The notes: generated from the sequence alone by a model not told the origin. Counted from the stretch's first letter, positions 18,592 through 27,800 are shown. The stretch: 64,000 bases of DNA from Peptoniphilus_A genitalis (GCF_949769225.1 NZ_CATKPB010000010.1), one strand, 5' to 3'. Numbers and translations are program-made.

Positions 18592-18613
18592 AGAGCCCTT
18601 TCGCAAGGGCTCT
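18592..18613 (-). terminator. Terminator of rplM-rpsI
   Basis: AGAGCCCTT (18592-18600) pairs with AAGGGCTCT (18605-18613). A T5 tract follows on the minus strand. Confidence 0.9.
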
Positions 18614-18630
18614 TGTAAAATGATATAAAA

Positions 18631-19023
18631 TTATCTCTTTGAGAATTGAGGAGATTTTCTAGCCTTTTTAAGACCGTATTTCTTTCTTTCCTTCATTCTT
18701 GGATCTCTTGTTAGATATCCTGCTTTTTTAAGAACTGATCTGTATTCAGGATCTACTTCTAGTAGAGCTCTAGCAACGCCGTGTCTAACAGCTCCTGCTT
18801 GTCCTGAGTATCCTCCACCGATTACTTTTACGATTACATCAAAAGATGCTTCTGTTTCTGTAAGTTCTAGTGGTTCTTTTGCAACTATTCTTAGTGTTTC
18901 AAAGTTAAAGTATTCTTCGATATCTTTACCGTTGATAATAAATTTTCCATTGCCAGGTAGAAGTCTAACTTGGGCGATGGATTTTTTTCTTCTTCCAGTA
19001 CCTCTGTATTGTATAGTTTCCAT
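18631..19023 (-). CDS. rpsI: 30S ribosomal protein S9
   Basis: A complete S9 of 130 residues: YRGTGRRKKSIAQVRLLPG at the start, GGGYSGQAGAVRHGVARALL in the middle, and the RNA-contacting C-terminus KKARKSPQFSKR that reaches toward the P-site. The ATG at 19023 directly follows GGAGGTAAGA; a reading from 19035 adds four residues and lacks such a site. It is second in the conserved rplM-rpsI operon, 12 bases after rplM. Confidence 0.98.
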   Translation of the reverse strand: METIQYRGTGRRKKSIAQVRLLPGNGKFIINGKDIEEYFNFETLRIVAKEPLELTETEASFDVIVKVIGGGYSGQAGAVRHGVARALLEVDPEYRSVLKKAGYLTRDPRMKERKKYGLKKARKSPQFSKR

Positions 19024-19035
19024 TCTTACCTCCAA

Positions 19036-19464
19036 TTAAAATTCATAAACTTCAGGTGCTTGTGCTGCGTGTGGGTGTTCGCTACCAGTGTAAACTTTAA
19101 GTTTTTTGATCATCTTTCTGCCTAGTCTGTTTTTAGGAAGCATTCCCTTAACTGCTAGTTCGATAACTTTTTCCGGTCTCTTTTCCATCATTTCAGCGTA
19201 TACAATTTCTTTTCTTCCACCTGGGTATCCAGTGTGATATGCGTGAATTTTTTGGTTTAGTTTGTTGCCTGTCAATACAACCTTGTCTGCATTGATTACA
19301 ATAACAAAGTCTCCACAGTCCACATGTGGTGTAAAGATAGGTTTTCTCTTTCCTCTTAAAACACTTGCAATTTCTGATGCTAATCTACCAAGGACTTTAC
19401 CTTCGGCGTCGATAACATACCATTTTCTTTCAATTTCATTTGCTTTAGCCATGTAGCTTTTCAA
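19036..19464 (-). CDS. rplM: 50S ribosomal protein L13
   Basis: A complete L13 of 142 residues with WYVIDAEGKVLGRLAS, HVDCGDFVIVINADKV, GYPGGRKEIVYAEMM and VKGMLPKNRLGRKM. The start is a TTG at 19464. It gives the expected N-terminus (MKSYMAKANE) and sits 8 bases from GGAGG, whereas the first ATG at 19452 is about 20 bases away and would truncate the protein. The gene has a near-consensus promoter and a leader hairpin. A non-ATG start plus a leader structure suggests controlled translation. Confidence 0.97.
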   Translation of the reverse strand: MKSYMAKANEIERKWYVIDAEGKVLGRLASEIASVLRGKRKPIFTPHVDCGDFVIVINADKVVLTGNKLNQKIHAYHTGYPGGRKEIVYAEMMEKRPEKVIELAVKGMLPKNRLGRKMIKKLKVYTGSEHPHAAQAPEVYEF

Positions 19465-19483
19465 TGAATTTTCCTCCTAAATA

Positions 19484-19513
19484 GTTTAAAAATTATTCCG
19501 GGGCTTTTTAAAC
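19484..19513 (-). promoter_or_regulatory. Leader hairpin upstream of rplM (putative L13 autoregulatory element)
   Basis: On the minus strand GTTTAAAAA pairs perfectly with TTTTTAAAC around a 12-base loop containing GCCCCGG. It lies between the promoter and the ribosome binding site. Firmicutes have a described L13 leader in this position; whether this hairpin matches that family is inference. Confidence 0.5.
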
Positions 19514-19522
19514 ATGACACAT

Positions 19523-19551
19523 ATTTTAGACTATAAAGTCTATCTTGTCAA
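19523..19551 (-). promoter_or_regulatory. Promoter for rplM-rpsI
   Basis: On the minus strand TTGACA (19546-19551) and TAAAAT (19523-19528) are separated by exactly 17 bases, a strong sigma-A promoter. Confidence 0.8.
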
Positions 19552-19569
19552 TATTTATGGGGATTTTTC

Positions 19570-21075
19570 TTAAATACTTTCTCTTTCTTTTTCGATGTGG
19601 ACATTTTCAAGTGGAGTTGGATAAGCTGAGTCCTTCTTGAATTTTTCAATTTGCTTCTTAACTCTGTTTACTGAAGCTATTGTTCCCACTCCTGCTACAC
19701 ATCCACCAGGGCATGCCATACCTTCTAGTAGGTAGCCGTTAAGCTTACCTGCCTTGGCGATTTTTAACATCTTCTTACATTCTGCTAGGGTGTGTGCTCC
19801 TTGGATGTGGATGTCTTTTTCTGGTGCAAGTTTTTCTGCCACTACTTTTACTGACTCGGCAACGCCACCTGCTATTGGGTAACCTCTACCAAGGGCTGAT
19901 CCGTCATCTACAACTTCTTCTACTTGTATTTCTGATGGTTCTATGTTCTTTGCTACGAACATTCCCATTAGTTCTTCAAAAGTTATTACGAAGTCTACGT
20001 CTGATTTTACCTTTGTATCTATGGCTTCAAGCTTCTTTGATGTACAAGGTCCTATGAATACTACTACTGCATCTGGGTCCTGTGCCTTTATGTGGTTGGC
20101 TGTGTATCTCATTGGTGAGCCTGAGTCTGATACTTGTTCAAAGAATTCTGGGAATTCATTTTTTATCATGAGGGTCCATGAGAAGCAACAGCTTGTACCC
20201 ATGAATGGGATCTCTTCTGGCACTCTTTCTAGGTATTCTTTTGCTTCGTGGAGTGTTGTTAAGTCGGCTCCAAGGGCAACTTCAAGTACATCTTCAAAGC
20301 CAAGTTGTTTTATTGCTTCTATTATTTGTTCTGCACTTACGTTGGCACCAAATTGTCCTATGTAGGATGGTGCTATAGCTCCATATACTCTCTTGCCTGA
20401 TTTTATTGCTTTTATTAGTTGGAAGATTTGTGTCTTGTCAGAGATTGCTCCGAAAGGACATTCTGCTATACATCTTCCACAAGCTACGCACTTGTCATGA
20501 TCTATTTCTGCTCTGCCAAATTCGTCTGATGAAATGGCATCTACCCCACAAGCAGCTGCACATGGCCTTTCGTACTTCACTATTGCAGAATATGGACAAG
20601 CGTCATGGCATCTTCCACATCTTACACATTTATCTTTGTCGATAATTGTTCTATCTTTACCCATTGAAATGGCATTTACAGGACAAACATTTATACAAGG
20701 GTGTGCAAGACATTTCCTGCAGTTATCTGTTGTATAATAAGCCTTAGTTGGACAAGCTTCGCAACCAAACTTTATAACATTTATTAGTGGTTTCTCGTAA
20801 GCATTTGTATCAATATCAACCTTGTCAAAACCGTCAGTCACATTTTTAAATACGCCAATCTCTCTAACATCTAGCCCCATTGCTAGTCTAAGTCTTTCGT
20901 CGACAACTGCCCTTTCTCTAAAGATATCAGATCTATATCTTGCCACTTCGCCAGGTACTATCTTGTAACTGGACTCTTCTAGGGCAGAGATATCTAAATC
21001 ATTGTAGGCAATTCTTGCAACTTCAGCAAAAACTTTTCTTCTGATGTCGACAAGTGTTCCATAAATTTCTTTCAT
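19570..21075 (-). CDS. Monomeric [FeFe]-hydrogenase-like iron-sulfur protein
   Basis: A 501-residue redox protein. Cysteine-rich ferredoxin-type clusters occupy about residues 100-220 (CRKCLAHPCINVCP, CVRCGRCHDACP, CVACGRCIAECP). A C-terminal Fe-hydrogenase domain carries likely H-cluster motifs: GTSCCFSW, IGPCTSKK and MACPGGCVAGVGT. These resemble the TSCCP, PCxxK and MACxGGC motifs of [FeFe]-hydrogenases but differ in detail, pointing to a less studied subgroup (group B-like). Function is proton reduction or H2 sensing; sequence does not decide. It is 16 bases after a 2Fe-2S protein gene and opposite a Crp/Fnr gene. Confidence 0.85.
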   Translation of the reverse strand: MKEIYGTLVDIRRKVFAEVARIAYNDLDISALEESSYKIVPGEVARYRSDIFRERAVVDERLRLAMGLDVREIGVFKNVTDGFDKVDIDTNAYEKPLINVIKFGCEACPTKAYYTTDNCRKCLAHPCINVCPVNAISMGKDRTIIDKDKCVRCGRCHDACPYSAIVKYERPCAAACGVDAISSDEFGRAEIDHDKCVACGRCIAECPFGAISDKTQIFQLIKAIKSGKRVYGAIAPSYIGQFGANVSAEQIIEAIKQLGFEDVLEVALGADLTTLHEAKEYLERVPEEIPFMGTSCCFSWTLMIKNEFPEFFEQVSDSGSPMRYTANHIKAQDPDAVVVFIGPCTSKKLEAIDTKVKSDVDFVITFEELMGMFVAKNIEPSEIQVEEVVDDGSALGRGYPIAGGVAESVKVVAEKLAPEKDIHIQGAHTLAECKKMLKIAKAGKLNGYLLEGMACPGGCVAGVGTIASVNRVKKQIEKFKKDSAYPTPLENVHIEKERESI

Positions 21076-21091
21076 CGTTTCCCCTTATTAC

Positions 21092-21364
21092 TTATATTCT
21101 TAATTTATCAATTATTTTTGCACTAACTTCTTGTGCAGTAGCCTTTAGCATTATCTCGTCGTCTACGATGACAACAGGTGATGCTTCGTTGTTGTGAATC
21201 TTGCAATAGTTTAGACAATGTGCAAATTCAACTTCTAAGTTTTCAGCAGAACATAGTTCGGACTCTGGTCCGCACAAATGGTCTTGTAAGTACTCTACTG
21301 CATCATAAATAGCATTAGCTCCCATAAGAGTGCATCTAGCACCCATACAAATAGTAACTTTCAT
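21092..21364 (-). CDS. Small thioredoxin-like [2Fe-2S] ferredoxin (NuoE-like)
   Basis: A 90-residue protein with the thioredoxin-like 2Fe-2S pattern: Cys6 and Cys11 (CMGARC), then Cys50 and Cys54 (CLNYC). These four are the expected cluster ligands; Cys31 and Cys38 are extra. It resembles the cluster domain of NuoE/HoxE-type subunits that pass electrons from NAD(P)H to hydrogenases. Being first in the operon with the hydrogenase-like gene supports a partner role. A flavin-binding NuoF-like subunit is not visible nearby. Confidence 0.8.
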   Translation of the reverse strand: MKVTICMGARCTLMGANAIYDAVEYLQDHLCGPESELCSAENLEVEFAHCLNYCKIHNNEASPVVIVDDEIMLKATAQEVSAKIIDKLRI

Positions 21365-21480
21365 ATATCCTCCTCATCACTCTATAAGGATAGTTTAACA
21401 TTTAACAATCATTTCTTCAATCATTATAATTAATTTATGATAATTATATTAAAAATGCTAAAATATAAGAGAGGTGTGAC
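21365..21480. promoter_or_regulatory. Divergent promoter region, hydrogenase operon / Crp-Fnr regulator
   Basis: This 116-base gap serves both directions. It contains an imperfect dyad ATCAT-N12-ATGAT (about 21421-21442). On the minus strand it also holds TTGTTAAATGTTAAAC (about 21389-21404), whose first half matches a Rex half-site. Either could be an operator. Neither is a perfect match to a known consensus. Confidence 0.4.
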
Positions 21481-22125
21481 ATGAAAGACATTGAAATTTT
21501 AAAAAATCTGGCCCTCTTTAAGGGTCTTGATGATGAAGAATTAATAGAAATAGAAAAATATTTATCAAATGTGAAAGTTTATGAGGCTAAAGAAATTATT
21601 TTTACTATTGGGGATGAGATAAATTATTTTGGAATACTTTTAAGGGGTCAAGTGGACTTGTCTCTTGAAGACGTCTTTGGCAACAAGGCAATCTTGTCAA
21701 AGTTAACTGGCCCAGCCCTCTTTGCTGAGTCAGTCCTAATTAAAGATGTGGGAGAGATCCCTTTATCTGTTGTTGCAGCTTGTGACTCTAAAGTTGTTTT
21801 CTTTGACTACAAGGCCTACAAGTCATCAGACTCAAGGTCTCTTATCAAGGTTCAAGACAATCTCATAAAAATCTTGGCTGGGAAAAATTTATTTATGCGT
21901 GACAAGCTAAACCTACTTAGTCTGCCTTCATCTCGTGCCAAAATTTTATATTTTCTTTCTAGTGAGGCACGCAAGAGGAAGTCAAAATATTTTACAATCG
22001 ATTTTAACATTAGCGAGCTGGCACAGTTTATGAACTTAAATCGCTCTTCCCTGTCTCGTGAACTTTCGAAACTAAAAAAAGAAGGCCTCATTGATTATTA
22101 CAATAAGACCTTCCGTATTTTATAA
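21481..22125 (+). CDS. Crp/Fnr-family transcriptional regulator
   Basis: A 214-residue regulator with an N-terminal cyclic-nucleotide-binding-type beta-barrel (about 1-120) and a C-terminal winged helix-turn-helix (about 145-214; FNISELAQFMNLNRSSLSRE, then LKKEGLIDYYN). It lacks the N-terminal cysteine cluster of Fnr, so it is not an obvious iron-sulfur oxygen sensor. Divergence from the hydrogenase operon makes that operon a likely target. The start ATG follows GAGGTG. Confidence 0.9.
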   Translation: MKDIEILKNLALFKGLDDEELIEIEKYLSNVKVYEAKEIIFTIGDEINYFGILLRGQVDLSLEDVFGNKAILSKLTGPALFAESVLIKDVGEIPLSVVAACDSKVVFFDYKAYKSSDSRSLIKVQDNLIKILAGKNLFMRDKLNLLSLPSSRAKILYFLSSEARKRKSKYFTIDFNISELAQFMNLNRSSLSRELSKLKKEGLIDYYNKTFRIL

Positions 22126-22169
22126 GTTTATTTTATTTTCTTTGCAATTTAAAATTTTCTTTTGCAAAT

Positions 22170-22676
22170 TTATTCTTTATTTTGATGGGCTACTCTTGCA
22201 CAGGCTGCTGCAGCTATGGCTGCCACCAAGTCGTCGGCAAAAGTAGTCACTCTTTCCACTTTTTTCTTTTCATCTAAGTCTTTGATTATGCCAATTTTTT
22301 TCTTGTCCAGATAACCAAAGTTTGTGAGACCAATTGTCCCATACATATTTACAATTCCAAGAGTAAGAATTTCATCTATTCCATAAAGACCCTCGTCATC
22401 TCTTATAATTGATTGTAGGGGTTCTGGCAACTTGCCTTCATTTGCCAAGTCATCAAGAGCAAGTCCCGTTAGGATTGCGTGGATGGACTCCCTCTTCCTA
22501 ACAACACTTTCCACACTCTCAAGGCACCTTTCCAGGCTCAAGTCATCAATATAATCTCCTTGCAACTTTTGCACAAGCCTTGCAATTTCTATTAACTCTA
22601 TCCCAAAGTCCTCTAACCTCTTAACAGTAAGCTGGTAGAGTTCTTCCATGTCATATTTATATAATTTATCCTTCAT
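22170..22676 (-). CDS. Phosphatidylglycerophosphatase A family protein (YutG-like)
   Basis: A soluble 168-residue protein close to the PgpA/YutG family by its blocks VVRKRESIHAILTG, PEPLQSIIRDDEGLYGIDEI, NMYGTIGLTNFGYLDK and FADDLVAAIAAAACAR. PgpA dephosphorylates phosphatidylglycerophosphate in phospholipid synthesis. The YutG branch lacks membrane helices, so its substrate is less certain. It is last of three close genes after apbE and a membrane protein. Confidence 0.85.
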   Translation of the reverse strand: MKDKLYKYDMEELYQLTVKRLEDFGIELIEIARLVQKLQGDYIDDLSLERCLESVESVVRKRESIHAILTGLALDDLANEGKLPEPLQSIIRDDEGLYGIDEILTLGIVNMYGTIGLTNFGYLDKKKIGIIKDLDEKKKVERVTTFADDLVAAIAAAACARVAHQNKE

Positions 22677-22684
22677 AGGTCCTC

Positions 22685-23182
22685 CTATCTTCTTCTCATT
22701 TTTGCCCTATTCCTTCTTATCATCTTTGCCCTGGATATCTTAATGGAGATGCCATAGATAAAACCAGGTATAAGACTTGCCACAAAAAGGCTTAGGGGGT
22801 TGTAAGATATTCCCAAAATCTTAATAGCATAGACCTGAGGCATCAAAAAGAATTCTAAAGGAAACTTCCAATAGGAGCCTCCCACTGACCTAGAGAATAC
22901 TTCTCTTCCAAGTCCCACAAAGGCAAAGGCAAATAAAACTAGTCCAATTAGCCAGATTAAATTGCCTGCAAAAAAGTCCAAGCTCCTTGCATTCTTCTTT
23001 GATAGTCCCTTGCCAAAATTAAAATAGAGGATTAGGATAAGTCCCACTAAGATAACTTTAAAGGCAAGGTTACCATAGACAAGGTTCCTCACCTGGCTAG
23101 ACAAGTTAATTAAGCTAGCAACAGCGAAGGTTATAAAAACTATTAAGATGTGAAAAATTAAAGCTCGAGTGTTATTTCTCAT
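22685..23182 (-). CDS. Hypothetical membrane protein (four helices)
   Basis: I do not recognise this 165-residue protein. It has about four hydrophobic segments (near residues 8-26, 36-54, 70-92 and 128-150) and a strongly basic C-terminus (RAKMIRRNRAKMRRR). It sits 8 bases after apbE and 8 bases before the pgpA-like gene, so the three form one operon. A role with the flavin transferase at the membrane is possible but unsupported. Confidence 0.75.
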   Translation of the reverse strand: MRNNTRALIFHILIVFITFAVASLINLSSQVRNLVYGNLAFKVILVGLILILYFNFGKGLSKKNARSLDFFAGNLIWLIGLVLFAFAFVGLGREVFSRSVGGSYWKFPLEFFLMPQVYAIKILGISYNPLSLFVASLIPGFIYGISIKISRAKMIRRNRAKMRRR

Positions 23183-23190
23183 CTCAGGTC

Positions 23191-24318
23191 CTACTTATCT
23201 AAAAACTTGCTTGCGTTTTCTGTGGACTTAACATTCATGTCCTTGTCTACCCACACAATTCCAGCTCCAGTTTTATCTGACAATTCTTTTATTTCATCGT
23301 CAGTGGAATTAAAGGCAGCAGTTGATAAGAAGTCACAAAGTCCAGAGTCCTCCTTGATTACAGTTACAGATTTAATTTCGTGGGCTGGCTTCAAAGTATC
23401 AGGATCAATGATGTGACAATATCTCACACCATCAAGATCAAAATATCTTTGGTAGTCGCCACTTGTAACAATAGAAGTGTTGGCAACATTTAAAGATGCT
23501 AAAACTTGGTTAGGGCTTTCAAGGTCTGGATTTTGGATTCCAATCTTAAAGTTGTCCCTGCCATCTGTTGGTTTGCCAATAATTCTAACATTGCCGCCAG
23601 CAGAAATTACGCAGGACTTAACTCCCCTATCTTCAAGTTCCTTTGCAACAAGTTCAGTTGCAAAACCCTTGGCAGTTGCACCAAGGTCAAGTTCCATTCC
23701 CTTTTCAAGAGAAACTGTATGTTTCTCACCATCTAACTTAATCTTATCAATGTTTACAAGAGTACGTAACTTTTCAAGTTCTGCATCGCTTGGAAGGGCC
23801 TCACCCTTTAGGGCAATAACTTCTTCCTTAGTCTTGCCTCCCTCGTAAAGTTCCCTATACTCATTCCATAGCTTAGTCACAGGTCCCAAGGCAATGTTTG
23901 TATTGTGAGAAATGTTATTGTAGTCGTCAATGGAATCCTTTATAAGTTGGAACAAAGTGTCGTCAACAGTCACTGGCTTGATGCCTGCATTGTCGTTAAT
24001 TGTCTTGACGTTTACAAGGTCTGGATAAGTCTTGTAGTTGTCAAAAAGTTTGTGAAGTTCTTCGTATCTTTCCTTGGCATAAACCAAGTTTTCCTTGGCA
24101 AAGCTATCGTCATCAGTGTAGATGGCAATGTGGACTACTGTGTCAAAAGTATCGTAAAATTCAATCTCTTGCTTGTCGCCATCCTTGTTGACTTCGACAG
24201 AAGCCACATTTTTGTTTGTATTTAAGTTTTCATTTTTTATGTTTTCGGCCTTCTTGTCCTTGCAGCCAGATAAAATTAAAAGACCGCTAAGGCTTAGTGC
24301 CAATAAAGTTTTTTTCAT
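23191..24318 (-). CDS. apbE: FAD:protein FMN transferase lipoprotein
   Basis: A 375-residue ApbE-family enzyme that attaches FMN to threonines of extracytoplasmic proteins, such as Rnf or NQR subunits, in a Mg-dependent reaction. It has a lipobox (LLILSGCKDKK). Family motifs include FYDTFDTVV, ELDLGATAKGFATELV, SAGGNVRIIGKP, TSGDYQRYF and HIIDPDT. It is first of three co-directional genes. No Rnf complex or other obvious flavoprotein target is in the window, so its substrate lies elsewhere. Confidence 0.95.
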   Translation of the reverse strand: MKKTLLALSLSGLLILSGCKDKKAENIKNENLNTNKNVASVEVNKDGDKQEIEFYDTFDTVVHIAIYTDDDSFAKENLVYAKERYEELHKLFDNYKTYPDLVNVKTINDNAGIKPVTVDDTLFQLIKDSIDDYNNISHNTNIALGPVTKLWNEYRELYEGGKTKEEVIALKGEALPSDAELEKLRTLVNIDKIKLDGEKHTVSLEKGMELDLGATAKGFATELVAKELEDRGVKSCVISAGGNVRIIGKPTDGRDNFKIGIQNPDLESPNQVLASLNVANTSIVTSGDYQRYFDLDGVRYCHIIDPDTLKPAHEIKSVTVIKEDSGLCDFLSTAAFNSTDDEIKELSDKTGAGIVWVDKDMNVKSTENASKFLDK

Positions 24319-24537
24319 AATATCACCTTTCTCTATAATACCATTTAAGTCGCCGTTTTTTCAACAACTTTAAGCTGGGGAGGTCTGTGGCTTATCTTAA
24401 TTTTCTTTACATAATATAATTTTTTTCTTCTATAGAATAAATGATTTATGCTTAACGATTTTTAATTAATTTATGGAAATTAAATTTTATATGTCGAGGA
24501 AGTCATTATCAAAATTTTTTCTCTTATTTATTGGTAG
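24319..24537. other. AT-rich gap upstream of apbE
   Basis: The segment holds the apbE ribosome binding site (AAAGGTGAT next to the ATG). TATTAT-like stretches on the minus strand could supply its promoter. I see no gene and no clear regulatory fold. Confidence 0.4.
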
Positions 24538-24717
24538 TTTATAAAAATTTATAAGTCTACCACTCTTCATAAATTTATAAGAACTTATAAATTTATCTCC
24601 CACCATTAGCTTGTGAAAATTTATTGACCTATCTTCTCTTATAAGTTTATAAAAATTTGCGAACCTCTTATTTCTCACTAAGTCCTGAACATTTATCAAG
24701 TCACAAGCTCTTAGGAC
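24538..24717 (-). repeat. Degenerate 18-bp tandem array (10 units, 36-bp super-period)
   Basis: Ten indel-free 18-bp units, with alternate units more alike (36-bp super-period): TTTATAAAAATTTATAAG (24538) and TTTATAAAAATTTGCGAA (24646). On the minus strand the unit frame is fully open and reads LINVQD, LVRNKR, FANFYK, LIREDR, SINFHK, FISSYK, LINFYK, ending at about 24487. A possible TTG start exists at 24699, but no ribosome binding site is evident. The array lies just beyond the terminator of the 1,425-residue surface protein gene. Confidence 0.8.
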
Positions 24718-24782
24718 TTTTTAATTTTTCATCAAATACTTTTCTTTGATTTAGTCCCACTTTCTTATAAAGTCATAAAAAA

Positions 24783-24803
24783 AGACAGCCCCATGGACTG
24801 TCT
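24783..24803 (-). terminator. Terminator of the G5 surface protein gene
   Basis: AGACAG (24783-24788) pairs with CTGTCT (24798-24803). A run of seven T follows on the minus strand. Confidence 0.9.
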
Positions 24804-24817
24804 CAAAAAATTATTTT

Positions 24818-27800
24818 TTATTCTTCATCTTCTTTTTTTCTCTTAAATCTACCTAATAGAAGTAATAGACCTGATGCAAGACCTGCTGATGCAGTCTCAG
24901 CCATAAGACCAGCGTCGCCAGTCTTAGGAGCCTTGTCATCGCCAGCAAGATTAGCTTTTCCAGCTTCATTGCCTACACGACTTGCTTCCTCATCTTCTTC
25001 TTTTTTAACTTGATTAAGAACTTTAGCTTCTTCAGTTTCTATTTCTTCATCAGCTTCTTTTGCCTTTTCAGCTTCCTTTACCTTTTCAGTTTCAGAAACT
25101 TTAGGATCATTTTCTTTTTCAAGCTTTGGCTTTTCAGGAGATTCTTGTGGTGGATTCTTTGGATTCACACTTGGATTTTCTCCTGGCTTATTAGGTGTCT
25201 TCTTACCAGGTTCAGATGAAGTATCTTCACCTGGTTTGTTAGGTGTGTTAGGTGTATTTGGTGTGCTTAGACTTTCGCCTGGTCTACCTGATTCCTCTTC
25301 CTTTGGACCATTTGGTTTTTGATCATTAGGTGTGCTTGGGTTTTCAGGAACTGGACAAGTGTTAGGAGTTTTCTTAGTTCCAACCTCGATTATATGATCT
25401 ACTGCTTCTGTTGTTTCTCCTGGAGTTTCTTTTTCAGAATTTTCTACCACTTTTCCATTTTTAATATCAACAGTTACGTGAGTAGTTTTTGATCCATCCT
25501 TACCTTCTTGAACAACCTTAGATGTTCCAGCTTCCATATCAGGGTTTTCTCTTACTATTACATTTGGAGAAATAGGACAAGTCTTATTGTATTCGTACTT
25601 ACCTGTGAAGTCCTTAGTACCTACGATTACTTTTTGTTTAACTTTAGTTACAACTTCTTCAGTTGTTTGTTCAACCTTACCAGTTTCTGGATTATACTTG
25701 TCAACAACTTTTGTTTCAACTTTGCCTGGAGTGAATTCACCAGTTTCAACTACGCCCTTGTCTTTTGTATCGTCGTAAACATATTCAACTTCAACTTCGA
25801 CTTCTTTAGAGTAGTTCTTTTCTGGAGTTTCAACTTTTGTTCCAACTTCGATGATGTGCTTCTTAGCTTCAACTTTGTTAGATTCTTCTTTAGTCATTTC
25901 TCCATCAGCTGAACCATTTTTAATCTTTTGTGTGTACTCAACATCATATGAACCCTTAACGCCCTTTTGGATTTCATTTGTCTTTCCAGCTGGAAGGTCT
26001 TTGTTGTATCTAATTTCAACTTCAAATGGAATTTCGAAATGTTCTTTGTATTTAACTTCACCTGTAAAGTCTTTTTGTCCTACCTTGATAACTGCATTTG
26101 TTGGATCTGTGTCTTTTATAATTTCTGGTTCACCAACAATTTCAGAATTTTTAATAGTCCACTTAGTTGTCTTTTCTCCAACTTTTCCTTCTGTTACTAT
26201 CTTGTAGTTGTCTTTTGCATCTGGATAGTTTGTGTAGAAGTCTTTGTCAAATTGGATGTCATATGTGAATGGTTTTTTCTCTGTATATTCGTGAGTACCT
26301 TCAGTTCCTGCAGGAATACTTATCTTTCTGTTTGTTGCTTTTTTAGTTACTTCTTGAGTAATTTTTATTTCGCCAGTTTCTGGTTCTCTTGTTGTCTTTA
26401 CAGTAACTTCACCCTTTTCACCCTTTTGAGTTTCTGTTGGAGCTTCACCCTTCTTCTTTGTGTAGTCAAGCTCGTAGTCAGTATCAAATGGAACTTCTAC
26501 TGTAGTTTCTGCAGGTTTTGTACCAATCCTTACTTCTCCATCTACTGCAGCTTCTATCTCTTCTGTTGTAACAGCTTCCTTACCTTCTTGGAATTCTCCG
26601 TTTTCATCTATGATTCCTTTTTTATCGTTTATAACAACTTGTTTGAAAGTTAATTTTTGCTTTCCCTCTTTACCAGCCTTTTCAATAACTTTCCCACTTT
26701 CTAAAGTTTCATCATAAACTACATTAGTCTTATAAGGAATTTTAGTTTCAAATTCTTTTGTAACTTCTTGTTGGTATTTAGGACGCGCTATAAACTGTGC
26801 TTTGACATATTCCTCTTTTGGTAAACCAGTTTTTTTATCAATATAGTTAACCTTGATATCTACAAACAGGTTTTCCCCACCTTTTATATCAGCATCTTTT
26901 GGAACTGTGGCTGTTACAGCACCAGTTTTTGGGTCAACTTTTATATCAGACCAAACATGGCCAGCACTATCTTTGTAGGTGCCTGGAACTAGTTCATATG
27001 ATTTAGGTAGGTTTTTATTTGTTTCATTTTCCGATGGTAGATCTTCATGGTTGGTTGTAAGAGTGTCTCCCTTGTATCCAACTTCTGCGTGGTATTCTGG
27101 TTTATAGTTATCAGTATCTTGAACTACAAAATGGAACCATTTGACATCTTTTGATCCGTTTGTATAAGTATACTCAACTTTTACAGCTGTATAATCCCCT
27201 GGGCTTGCTTTTTTAGGAGGTGTTATCACAAAGCTTCCGATATCACCTTTTGTTAACTTAAGGTCCCATCTGTCATTCTTATAATCATCACTCGTTATGA
27301 ATTTGTCATAATCTACACCAGCTATTTCTGCTAGCTTTCTATTTTCTTTGACTACAAAAGTTTGATCTACAACTCCTGAAGCTTCTCCTTTATCATTAGC
27401 TTGATTCATATCATCAGCTGTCTTTTGATGTTCTTTTTTATTTGAAGGTGTGTAAATCTCAACAGTAGATTCTACTCCTGGTATTACACTCAATGATGTT
27501 TGACTTTCAGAATCATCAGGATTTTCGACAGTCTTATTATTAGTGAAGTTTTGGTCATAGTATCTTGTGTCATCAAGGTTTAGCTTAAAGTTACCGATTA
27601 GGTTGTAGTGGTCGTAGCGGTCGATGCCTTGTTTGTCGATTGTGACATTAGTACCCTTGTGATTGATATCAGCAGTTCCTGCACCTGTTCCTACATAGGT
27701 TCCTGTTTCACCAAATTCGTCTGGTGTTTCTGCTATTTTTTTAAATTCTTCTGCTGTTCTTGGACGTGCAAAGAATTTGACATCTAAGTTTTGGAGGGCC

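Noticed and set aside
25508..26653. Long plus-strand frames across the G5 surface protein
   Set aside because: They are very rich in Phe, Tyr and Cys, as expected from the complement of Glu/Lys/Thr-rich repeats; no start signals.
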